The notes beneath the pieces were generated by a model. It saw only the letters and a program-made list of their open reading frames with translations. It ran no database searches and was not told where the DNA came from. This document shows positions 24,101-34,270 of a DNA stretch of 64,000 bases, one piece after another. Each line of letters starts with the position of its first letter. The stretch's first letter is position 1. The translations under genes and the position numbers were made by a program. This stretch comes from Gorsachius magnificus (taxonomy: Eukaryota > Chordata > Aves > Pelecaniformes > Ardeidae): positions 11,923,385 to 11,987,384 of the forward strand of contig CM067084.1 of NCBI GenBank assembly GCA_034008185.1, given 5' to 3'.

Positions 24101-25539
24101 AGAAAAGAGGTTATTAATATGAAAACCAATGTAGAGAGGTTTGTTAAAGCTGCATCAGACAGGAGTGGCAACAGTAAATAAAATGTACGTCTGCTGTATA
24201 GCAAATGCAATAGAGATCTAAAAGATAAAAGGGGGGAAAAACTGAAACAGAGTGATTTATTACCTAGTCAACTAAATTTAAATTTGCATTAATGGTAAAT
24301 GCTTTTATGACTGTTCATGGGCACTGAAAACTGTAATGAATGTCCCTAGATACAAAGAGCTAGAGTTAATTCATATATAAACTATTCAGATATTCTTAGC
24401 GGAACTGACAAAAATTGGTGAGCTAAAGAAAAAGCACTTTGTAAGGTCAGTCAGAAATAACACAGATGAATCAGCAGCATGAGAGCTGTCTCAGGTAAGA
24501 AAGAACCAAAAGAACAGAAAGACTCTAAAGAACAAGAAGGAAATATGTGGCCTGATAAAAAGTACTGTATTTAGAGAGAAATTCAGGAGCTATTCTACTT
24601 CAAACCCCTTTTCTTGATTTTTAGAGATCATAGAGGAATACACTATGCAAAATAAGTTTCCTAAATAGCAGAATGCAGTACTATGATTGGTACTATTATT
24701 TATTTATATTGTAATTAGTTCATATCCAGCTGTCCCAGACTGATACCCTTCAGACCCATCAGAAAGAAAATTACAGGTTTTCATGCCAATTCAACCTGAG
24801 AAACTGCAAGAGCGACCCTGGCTCTGATTCCATGGTGTAATAGCCAGCCACTCTCTGCAGGTGAACAACTACTTTGTGTCTCAACACTTGGTCCCCAGGG
24901 TCCTCATCCAGGCAAGTTTCACGGGATTAGGTTCCCTCCCTCCTCAGCACACAGCTGTGACAGAAGCCTGTACTGCCTCTCAGATTTGGAGGCTTGGTGG
25001 TTACACTGGAATTACAGAATAACGCAGCAGTAATAAAAAACAGTAGAGAGCTGGTAAACCTCAGACATTAGAACTTGTCTTCAACAAGTTGTTTGCTTTT
25101 ATTTTAAAACAAACAAACAAAACCCAACCACCACACAACTTCCCCCCAAACAAACACAGCAGACTCAAACAAAAACCTAACTACCTTTAAATTAATTCAG
25201 AAAAAATACCCAGGTTCCCACATATACATCCACAAGTCGAGGTTGTATAACCAATTCAAAGCTCAGGCTTCCTTATTAAACATTGCAGCATTATTAATAA
25301 TAATTGCTTCATTAAAGACTTCAGTAATTACCTCTGCTTATATGTAATAAAAGTGTTCTCACTGAGATTTGCATACAGAACTCTGCTTCTTCACAACTTT
25401 ATTGGAATTAAGGGGGGAAAACGTATTACTTTTCTGAACATAATATTAAGATGCACAGTTAAAGTCCAGTTAAACAACAGGAAAACCTGAAATTCTCCTG
25501 GATGTTATGGGTTACTAAAGAAACAGTTTTCAAGTCGTC

Positions 25540-26130
25540 GTTAAAACTTTCCCCTAGGATAAATAAGCCACTCGCACAGACAGCACCACCACCACCACCC
25601 AAGCCCAAACAGCCCTAGCTGATTTTCATGAGACTCAAACTTCAGGCTGGGCAGCGATACTGAAACCAGCACAGACATAATTGCTCACAGACCATGTCAG
25701 CACACTTGACGTTTGTCAGTCCAAGACTGCCTGACACCTGATAACTGCTAATTGCCAAATACATTTATTCCCATCTTGGGGACCCTCTGGTTTTGTGAAG
25801 ATTGCTCCTTCCTGAACCTTTTGCAGATGACTGAGGAGAAGAGCTGATGTTTTATCCAGCAGGGCAGGGAGAAAGCCAGGCAGCAGTCAGACCCGCAGCT
25901 CTGCAGAGCCTGGGCTTCTGCATCCCACTTTGTTAGTCACAATCCTCATTTTGATGAAAAGGAGCTTGTTAAAGCTGCTATCAGCCGAGAAAGCGATGTG
26001 AATAGGAATAACAAAACTCCTCAGATAATTTATCTCTTTTGTGAGCTCCCTAGCTCTTCAAAAGGCCACTGCCAGACACTTTCTGTATTGGAAGCTAACC
26101 AATCTTCATAAATAAAGAGATACACACAAA
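25540..26130. promoter_or_regulatory. Candidate conserved non-coding element (unproven)
   Basis: A stretch of balanced composition without recognisable repeats. It is dense in transcription-factor words: GATAA/TTATC (for example GATAACTGC near 25740 and TTTATCTC near 26030), CTAATTG near 25748, and CAGATG/CAGCTG-type E-boxes. A short (CAC)n run lies near 25586-25600. The lack of low-complexity decay suggests possible constraint. This is a guess from texture; only alignment to other birds would show it. Confidence 0.25.
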
Positions 26131-28070
26131 AATCCCAAATCTTGACAGAAAACAATCTATGAGAATATCAGCATTAGGCTACTGTTAACATAACTGTCTC
26201 CTCTTCGAGGGTACTAATTGCAGTCCCTGTTCAATCTGGAAAAAACCCAGACTTCCATCATGCACTTACTTGACAATTAATATATTTTTCCAAACACTTT
26301 TTGTGCAAGAAGATAAGCTCTACTAATTAAGGGACAAGAGAGAAACATATCGGTGTATCTTTTTAAACAGTCAGAGAATTCATACCTTAAAGATATTATT
26401 AATATTATTAATATTTCAAACTAGGAGAGTAATATTCAGCTAAATTTTTTTTGGTTCAGAATGTTATTTAGGCTTGAGACCTTATTTTGGTAGCAACCAA
26501 GCAGAAATTATTCTGATAAAATACTCCTCAGAAACAGCATTACGTTCAAAGGGTGAAAGCATTCATTGAAAAACATGAATTCCCACCTATTTATAGTGAT
26601 TATCAGATACAAGGAGTCACTGATACATTTGGGGTTTTTTTTTGTTTTTTAACCAAAGAAAGCTTTATCTTAATTCTAAACCCATGAAAATGTGTAGTTT
26701 CTGCAACTTTGCAAATAAATTAAGAACCTCATTCAGGAAGAATATGATGAGGCCTATCAGTAATCTGTAAAGTTACAACTGCCACAAAGCCAAGCACAGG
26801 AGTAGCCCTGTGGTCTGTGGAACCTCAGCCATCCTACAGAAACCCCCTACTGAAAATAAAAGATGTAGGCAAAGCGGGCTAACAACAGTTAGTATTTTGA
26901 GAACGGCAGCCATTTAGGAAATGAGGGGTCACAGCCAAGATGATGCAATTAGCCTAAATTAAACTGTGCTTCTCATACCCCTTTCATAAGGTTTCTAATG
27001 ACTTAACTCAGTGTGTGTCTGGTCACGCTAAAGCTGTGGAAAGGAGTTCATTGCAGAATCTGCTATTCCATGCTAAACTGCATCCTCTCTGCTTAATGGG
27101 TTACATGGTTTTCCTAAAGACAGTAACATACTAATGACTTATGGATTACATATTCTGCTGTATTAAACATCATGAGCACTAAATAGAGTATGTTTCTATG
27201 TGTCTTCGTTAGCTCTGGTATCTACCAGCACTGAATTAAGTCACTGAGGCACAGCCAGCCCAGAAAGACCAATAGACACAAGCGATTTCCATCTCCACGA
27301 CATATTAATTTTGGTCCTAGTACACTTTGCACTGGGATATAACATACTGAAGTCACTAAAGAGTGGAGCTGCAGTGAAAGGTAAACCTAGTTATGCTTTC
27401 ATGGCTGTGGTGTTGCCATCCACTCATGTTAGCAGCAACTTTTAATAAACCTATGGATTATACTGCTATTTAAAACCAAAAAAAACCCCAAGCCAAACCA
27501 AAACCCAACCCCTTTCTAGTCCCTTCAGGACCTATACTAAGCATTTAGTAAGAAACAACAAATTACTGAAGTGTTTTAAATACTTTAAAGCTGTAAGTGA
27601 TGGTATGTACATTCACAAAAAGAGCTAGCAAATTAAAAGACTATGTTCAGTTGTACTTCAGATGTAAATATATATTGCCTTTAACTGCCAGAATTAAGTA
27701 GACTCATAAGAACGTAATTCTGAAGTCAAATATTTCAAATTTTCCCCCTCTCCCAAGGCGAAATTACTGAGAACAACAGAAATAAAGGCTGCAATGTTTT
27801 TTCTCAGGTCTTAGAAGAAAAAGGTTATTTCATTTTAATCAATCAGCAATAAATAATTTGGGTGCGTAAAAAGTTAACATCACTTTCTGATGCTCACAAC
27901 GTTCTGAGGGTTAGCTGCTATAGTTCAATGAAATTGAAAACATCTTTATCCTTTTGCTACAGACGGCACCTTCAAACGTGAAAAATTTTGGAAATGTGCA
28001 GCTATGTCAATGGAAACACCTTCTACCCCACCCATTTTTCTGTTGCCTAAATTAATTCTGTAAACATATT

Positions 28071-28082
28071 GGGGGGGGGGGG
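28071..28082 (+). repeat. G12 run followed by G/T-rich low complexity
   Basis: Twelve consecutive G followed by about 50 bases of TGGTTTGTTTG-type sequence to about 28125. Simple low-complexity DNA with no sign of coding. Confidence 0.85.
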
Positions 28083-28635
28083 TGGTTTGTTTGTGGTAGG
28101 TTTTGTTTTGCTGTTGTTTGTTTGCTCTTTTAATTAGACTTGGTTTCAGATATTTTTTTTAAATTAGGGTTTTTTTCAGATTTTTTTTTTAAGTACCACT
28201 TTTTCCTTCTAGCATTGAAACTGATTATTGATAGATTATATAGCAGAGCTATATAAACTCCTTTGGCAACATGCATAAAGGATGGAGACCCTGTAATGCA
28301 GGGGAACAGGAATAACCTATGTGGGAGTGGAAAAGACACCATCAACCTCTGCGTTGACCTCTTTGTAACACAAGACCATGGACCTTGTGGGGAGTCTGTG
28401 AGTACCAGTACCTAAAGCAGCTGATGAGGTAAACACAAAATAGATCAGTGTCAGCATTCACTGGGTAGCCCTGCGTTTTGTGAATGTACACAACAGGTTT
28501 GCTGCTTTTCTTCGAACGCACCTACCTGACCTTGTAATACCACGTTGAACAAAATATGCCCAAGGGCAGCAGGCTTCAGTGGGGCTCTGACTGGGCCACA
28601 TCTGCAACGCAAGCGTGCTCACATGTGTTCAGATA

Positions 28636-28650
28636 GCGACCAGAGGGCAA
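28636..28650 (+). promoter_or_regulatory. CTCF-like binding motif
   Basis: GCGACCAGAGGGCAA aligns to the CTCF core (CCASYAGRKGGCRS). The AG-R-K-GGC heart is intact, with mismatches at the second C of the core and at the final base. It lies in unique, moderately CpG-bearing sequence. If bound, it could act as an insulator or loop anchor. Motif match by eye only. Confidence 0.5.
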
Positions 28651-29590
28651 AGAAGCTGCAGAGAGAGGTAGGGAGCTATTTAAGCCTCCTGCTTATGTAA
28701 GGATCTCCCATGACCTTAGAAAGTTGACATTCTTAAATCTTCCCTTGTTCAAGGAACATTGTGTTCCTCCAGTCACTCAGCAGCTTGTGCACGGCTTTGC
28801 AGTTTTATAGTGTAGCTGTCGAGCTCCACTCAGTTTTGGGTCTCTAATTTATACTACTGCCTTGTCATGAAAGGAGGAAAAAGCCCTCCTGTATATACAA
28901 AGGTGCTCATGGACAAATAGAAGACAACTAGGGAACATTTATGTTATTGAAAATTCAAAAGATAGCAGCAATATTAAAGCATGTATTAAAACCCACTCAC
29001 CCCCTGTTTCTAACACATGGGCATACAGAGTTCTTTTGGCTTGTGGTTAAAGTCTTCCAGGTTAAAAGCAATACAACTTTCAACTGATTTTTTTTTTTAC
29101 TTCTATGTGTTCTTAATCAGTTGATTTCATTAATGAAAACTGTGTTATTTCTAAGAAAATTGTCTTCCATGTGTGAATGAATACTTAAGGATTTGTGAGC
29201 CACTCTGAAGCACTCCCCCTCTCCCTAAACAGTCCTCTAGCTTTTGCATACATTAAATTTTGCATTCACTGTAGGGATTTGTAAGTGTGACCTGCTTTGT
29301 TTGTCTCTGTGAAGGTATACTTCACCAAGTGTTGTTCTTAATTTTGTCCCATTAAGTCCTCTATCCTGATCTGCTTTAAACTGCGTGAACGGGCAGTTTT
29401 TCCCCAAGCTACCTGGCCAGCCCTATAAAGGAGCGTCACATTGCAGCAAACCAGCCAAGTCACTCCTATATCACCACTGCATGGGGAAAGCTGTCAGGTT
29501 GACTGGCTTGTGAGTATGGATCACGACACAAGTGAAATAACGTCTAGTTGATATGCCTCAAAAATAGAAAAATGAATCTTTCACAAACGC

Positions 29591-29616
29591 TTTTTTTTTT
29601 TTTTTTTTTTTTTTTT
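29591..29616 (+). repeat. Poly-T run of 26 bases beside LTR-like block
   Basis: Twenty-six consecutive T, ending 18 bases before the presumed LTR start. Read on the minus strand this is a poly-A following the LTR-like block. That could mean a retrotransposed polyadenylated transcript, or simply a neighbouring homopolymer. I looked for a matching target-site duplication past 30145 and did not find one. Confidence 0.9.
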
Positions 29617-29634
29617 GCCAGGCTTATAAACTAC

Positions 29635-30145
29635 TGTATCGAGTTTACTTGGCAAGGTTTTGGTAGCGGGGGGGACTGTAGGGGTGATCTCTGCGAGAAG
29701 AGAGCAGGAGCTGTCCCCGTGTTGGGTAGAGCCAGTGCCAGCCGGCTCCAAGACAGACCCACTGCTGCCCAAAGCCGAGCCCATCGGCTGTGCTGGTGGC
29801 ACCTCTGGGATAATGTATTTAAGAAAGGGTGAAAACCGCTGGGCAGCAGCAGTGAGAGAGAGGAGTGAGAAAAATGTGAGAGGAACAGTGCTGTAGACAC
29901 GGAGGCCAGAGAAGGAGGGGGAGAAGCTGCTCCAGGTGCATTCCCATGGAGAGGACCATGGTGAGGCAGGCTGTCCCCCTGCAGCCCAGGGAGGCCCACG
30001 GAGGAGCAGAAACCCATGCCACAGCCCACAGAGGACCCCACACCATGGCAGGGTGATGTGCCCTGAGGGCAGCTGCAGCCCGGGGAGAGCCTGTGCAGGA
30101 GCAGGCTCCTGGCAGGAGCTGCGGCCCACGGAGAGGAGCCGCATG
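29635..30145 (+). mobile_element. Avian LTR-like repeat fragment (endogenous retrovirus type)
   Basis: Begins TGTATCGAGTTTAC, then GGCAAGGTTTTGGTAGCG and a G run. Next come a GCCAGCCGGCTCCAAGACAG segment, a TATTTAAG TATA-like box at 29816-29823, a GAGAGGAGTGAGAA segment and an AGAAGGAGGGGGAG segment. From about 29945 there are degenerate tandem units of the form CAGCCC..GGAGG.CCC.C..GGAGCAG. This order matches a repeat I know as very common in bird genomes, which I take to be an LTR of ERVL/ERVK type; the exact family is uncertain. Only the first part is present: the unit array breaks off near 30145, and no downstream U5/3' end, primer-binding site or internal gag/pol was seen. The minus-strand frames here (up to 187 codons) are artefacts of the repeats. 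Confidence 0.6.
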
Positions 30146-30149
30146 TTTT

Positions 30150-32780
30150 GGGGCTACATCTTTCTTTCTTGCCTTCTTAATAACTTTCTCCATCTCTCTC
30201 TCTCTCCCCTGCATTCACCTACATAATTTACTCAAAAAAGTTCTGGGCAGAAAATGGTAAATGCACAGCCCACACCAGCTTTCAAAATTGCATCTATACC
30301 CAGCCATATTATCTAGGTGCACCTTCCTTCTCACTGCGATAGACCAGTCATATCTGCTTTCTAGCAGTCTCCACAGACACGGCGGAGGCTGTAAGAACAG
30401 TGCAGATCGAGTTGCCTAAAGTGCTTTTTTCAAAATTTTTACCAAACATTTATCAAAGAATAACAAATCCATATTATTAGAGAACAGTTCTTGCCTTCCT
30501 TTAGCCCCATCTTGCTGTTTTTAACCAGTTCTATTGAGGCCTGCAAGACACCTACTAAACTACCAAAGCTCGTAACTCCCTTCCCTGAGGATAAAAAACC
30601 CAAGCAAAACTAAAAAACCTCTTCAAATTTCAGTGTCTTTTTTCAAACAGCAATAATAATAAAAACCTTTTTGTAAAGAAGAAAAAGAAAATATCCTCTC
30701 TATTGCTTTCTCTGTTATAATTTGTTTTGTGAAATGTTGCATTTTCCAGCACTTCACTGAGAAAATTAAGTTATCACTGTTGAAAAACAAGGACATAAGG
30801 AACTTAGTGAAGTGTGATAAACTAGTTTTTCAGTATCTGTGAAATTCAAGGACATACATACGTATCAGAGGAACAGGAAAAGCTTTCTGCCCACAAGTTT
30901 TTCTGAATCTTAGCTGAAAAAATGAAAACACCTATTTATTTATTAGGTTCTATATTGGTATTAATTATATTTCTGTAACACTATTCCATGCTACACAAAT
31001 ATATTTGAATTTTGTTAACTGCACTAAAGTAGGAAAAAACAGATTGAGTTGGAAAAAATTTTTCTTAAAATTGTTTCAAACTTTTTCAGTTTTCCTCATT
31101 ACCTGTTCTTCGTGCACACAACAAAGATGAGTATTCCCCAAGGGGAGTGGGGGAGGGAAGGAGACAGATACCATAAAATAAAGCGAGCTGAAATATAATT
31201 AAATGCAAAAGATTATTTAAGCCAAGCAGGTATCTTCCTGAAACAGAAATCCCGCTAAGCCCATTATGGAGCAAAACAATCAACAGGATGAAAATTTATG
31301 CATTTTTTTAAAAGCTACAAAGAAAAGAAGTGAATCTAAAATACTTTGTAGACATCCTTGTCTATCAGTCCAGTGGGGGCAAAGGCGCCGCACAGAAATT
31401 GAGGCATTGCGGGAGAGTCCCTGCTCTGGGGAATTCATTAACAAACCATGCCTTCTCATACAAAGAGGCTTTGAGAAAATTTGGATGAACAGCTATTTGA
31501 CTCATTATTTACTAAACAGAATGCTAGGGAGAAATAAACACCTATTCTTTTGCTTCTCATGAGTGTTTCCAGAGATAAAGTGTCCAAAAAGAGGATGATG
31601 GAACAAACTAATAAAACAGAATAAGATCTTTAGGAGAAGATAAATTTTACATGGAAGTTCCTAAGCTGCTGAAGGATGGTGCTAAATTTTCACAAAATGC
31701 CCTCCTTCATAATTTGCTCTACTAATTACAGCAATTGCATCTTATAGTGTAAGGTATTTTCAATGTGAAGAAGGTAATTTCATTTCCTCCTTGCAGCCTG
31801 AGAGGCACATTTGACCTGACATATAGGGAATTTGAACATTTCAATGTTTTAATAAGTAAACGCATAGCAAATATTGTTGCTACTGTTTATGCTTCTGCTT
31901 TTAAAAAGTACTTTTTTATTCCTTCTTTCCGTGAAATATTTCAGGAGAGACTCAGAGGAACAAAATCACATCAGACTTAGTGATCAATGTAATTATACAG
32001 TATTGGATTCCACCATTCTATTTACATACTTGTCCATAAAAATGAAAGACTCATAGTAATTCCCTTCATCTAGAAGTACAGCTATAAGAACATACAATCT
32101 CTTTCTAATGGAAATTAGAATTACAATTAGATCTAATTAAAAAAAAATGCACTAGTAGAACATTTTTTTTTTTCTGCAAAAGATGCTGATGCAGTAGAAT
32201 CAAAAGAAGTTCAAAAGGACACATCAATTCTCTTGACATTTTTAACGCAAAACTGAGGCAGCTAGCTGGCCTGCCTGCCTGCACAGGCTTCTGCTGCCAA
32301 AGTTTGTCCTGGCTGGTTGCCCCTAAAGGTCTCCCCACTTTGGCAAGGCAATAAACTTGCTGGAAATCAGCTTTACCTTTAAAGGATGCCCCCCAGTTCT
32401 CCAGTTGGTAACCGGTTAGCCTGCAGTTTGACTCAACCAGATACATAAAGAAATGCATGGATTTTATATACATACACATATACACACAAACACACACACA
32501 CACACACACAGAGTCTTTCAAAATAAATTTTGACCTGAAGAGATAAGAGAAATGCCACATTTGGGGATAAATGGTTTTAAAATCCAAATTAGTGAAACAG
32601 TTTCTTAAATTAATCTTCTGATAGATTATATTTTAAGATACTAACATGGAAAATGAGATCAAGTTGCCTCTCTCCTCATGCCAATTCAAGGCTGATTTTT
32701 CTAACCTGGGGTAATTCTCACACTTTCTGTCCCACAGAAATATATTAACCTCCTAACTATTGCCTAAAAATGAAGTACTA
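30150..32780. other. AT-rich non-coding block
   Basis: A (CT)n stretch at about 30190-30207 follows the LTR-like block. The rest is AT-rich unique sequence without a recognisable gene. The 160-codon minus frame over 32105-32587 reads through the CA repeat (a Cys-Val run) and a poly-T (a Lys run) and is taken as a chance frame. Confidence 0.55.
32471..32510 (+). repeat. (CA)n microsatellite
   Basis: Imperfect CATACACATATACACACAAA followed by ten perfect CA units. Ordinary dinucleotide microsatellite, probably length-variable. Confidence 0.95.
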
Positions 32781-32783
32781 GTG

Positions 32784-32855
32784 AATCATAGAATCATTTG
32801 GTTGGAAAAGACTTTTAAGATCATCAAGTCCAACCATACCAGTGCCACTGGTCTT
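32784..32855 (-). mobile_element. CR1 LINE 3' end
   Basis: AATCATAGAATCATTT then GGTTGGAAAAGACTTTTAAG and ATCATCAAGTCCAACCAT: the reverse complement of the avian CR1 3' terminus with its tandem ATTCTATG-type octamers. A heavily 5'-truncated copy of about 70 bases, moderately diverged. This is the clearest avian signature in the window. Confidence 0.95.
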
Positions 32856-34049
32856 CCCCCTCTTTGCACCTTCAGTGTTCGATTTGGTGTAATCAGAACA
32901 CATCTAGGTAAAAAAGGTAACAGCTGAAGAAAGTCCCATTTGAAAAGTGAACAGTTTAAAAATAAATCAGATGCTTATCTGGTTAGTGCTTTAAGGTGCA
33001 GCACCTATAAAACTTCCCAAGAAAAGGAACATTAGACATGTAGGTACTACAAATAACCTAGAGCCTAAGTACAGATCTACTGAGTGATAGTAAAGCCTAA
33101 ATGTTCATTCTACACATCTGTGGTGGTCCGTGTGACTGCAACCCCAGTACCTTGGAAGAAAAAAGTCAGCGCATTAAGGAAATGAGCTTATAGATTCATC
33201 ACCTACTATTCAAAGTGATTAATTATTGTGATATGTAGACTCAATCAGTAATTAATTACAGATAACTCTCTAAACAGAAAATTGATTATTTTTTAAGAAA
33301 TTGTAAAACCACTGTAAAATATATAGTGCATGAGTGGTACAGAGAATAAATATGTCAAGCAGTCACCAAAGGACTTAGATTTACCCCCTCCTGATGTAGT
33401 TATTTACTTCCCAGGTAAGTGCTATGATGCCTAATCTAACAAAGAAATATCTTCACGATGCTACTTTTGATAGTGCCCAGACAGCCTTGTGAAAGAGGAA
33501 AGGAGTCTGGGAGTAAAAGCCTGAACTTCGGTGGACCCAGGAGCCTTCAAAGGGAAGGCTGCCTACAAAAGCTAACACATCCTACCATAAAGGCAAGATG
33601 GGAAAAAGTGGGAAGCTCTAATGCTGCAAATCTGTCTGAGGGTTCGCTTTTAGGGGTGCCTTTGAAAGTTGTCATTGACAGAAGCTTTGGAAAGAGATTT
33701 CCTTAACGAGCATCTCAGGAGGAGCTGTTTTTAAAACAGGATTCATAACAGGCCACATTGCCTGTAATGGTAATATTGCTAATATGTAAATAGCCAAAAC
33801 ACTTCAAGAATCACTACCTAACTTTTTTGTCATCTTTTGAGGAAAATTATGAGAAAATTAAATGAAAACAACCCCCCAAAACCTATGGAAACTAAGTGTT
33901 ATGTCTTACTGTTTCATATCCATCCTCTACTTTACCAAAATAAAAAAAATTCAAGGCCAGAGAAAAAATACAATCAAAGACAGTCCCTTCTTCTTCCCCC
34001 CCCTCCCTGAAGGTCTCACCAGCACCGAAAAAAATCTTTCTCTTTTGCT

Positions 34050-34270
34050 TTAGAGCACCTGGTTCCTGCTTGCTAGCTAAAGGTAATTAGCCTTTAATTA
34101 TCACCAGTTACATTTTCACCTGCAAATCACTGGAAAGTCAGGCTTTCCCAATTAGCATATTCATCTCCCACCTGCAGGCAGTGAGGAAACACTTCTGCAC
34201 TTCAAGTGAAGGATTAACCTTCAATTTACCAGTGTCTTAGCTGCATTCTCAACTGAACCCACAAAATGAA
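34050..34270. promoter_or_regulatory. Candidate conserved enhancer-like element (unproven)
   Basis: Compact unique sequence with homeobox words GGTAATTAGCC and TTTAATTATC (34082-34102), ATTAGCATATTC (about 34152), and CACCTG E-boxes at about 34119 and 34170. The density of these words in about 150 bases resembles vertebrate developmental enhancers. No alignment is available, so constraint is not shown. Confidence 0.3.

Larger units (their letters stand above)
17935..28630. other. Non-coding block, no gene recognised
   Basis: AT-rich unique-looking sequence. The somewhat GC-richer patches at about 23600-23940 and 24750-25000 contain no recognisable protein or transposon, although a decayed repeat cannot be excluded. 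About 25550-26130 is compact and motif-rich (see separate entry). A/C-rich low-complexity sequence occurs at about 25105-25165 and 27475-27515. Open frames are under 101 codons and look random; the lysine run in the 20939-21241 minus frame is just the poly-T tract read backwards. Confidence 0.5.

Noticed and set aside
27240..27275. CACTGAGGCACAGCC as MIR
   Set aside because: Only a 12-base phrase matches; the flanks do not continue the MIR consensus.
29581..30214. Overlapping minus-strand frames of 131-187 codons
   Set aside because: They lie in the LTR-like repeat in competing frames and end in a Lys run from the poly-T. No protein family; repeat artefact.
31370..31395. CCAGTGGGGGCAAAGG as a second CTCF site
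   Set aside because: Spacing between the CCA and GGC parts is one base short, and several core positions mismatch.
32105..32587. 160-codon minus-strand open frame
   Set aside because: It reads through a CA microsatellite (Cys-Val run) and a poly-T (Lys run). No domain is recognisable; taken as chance.
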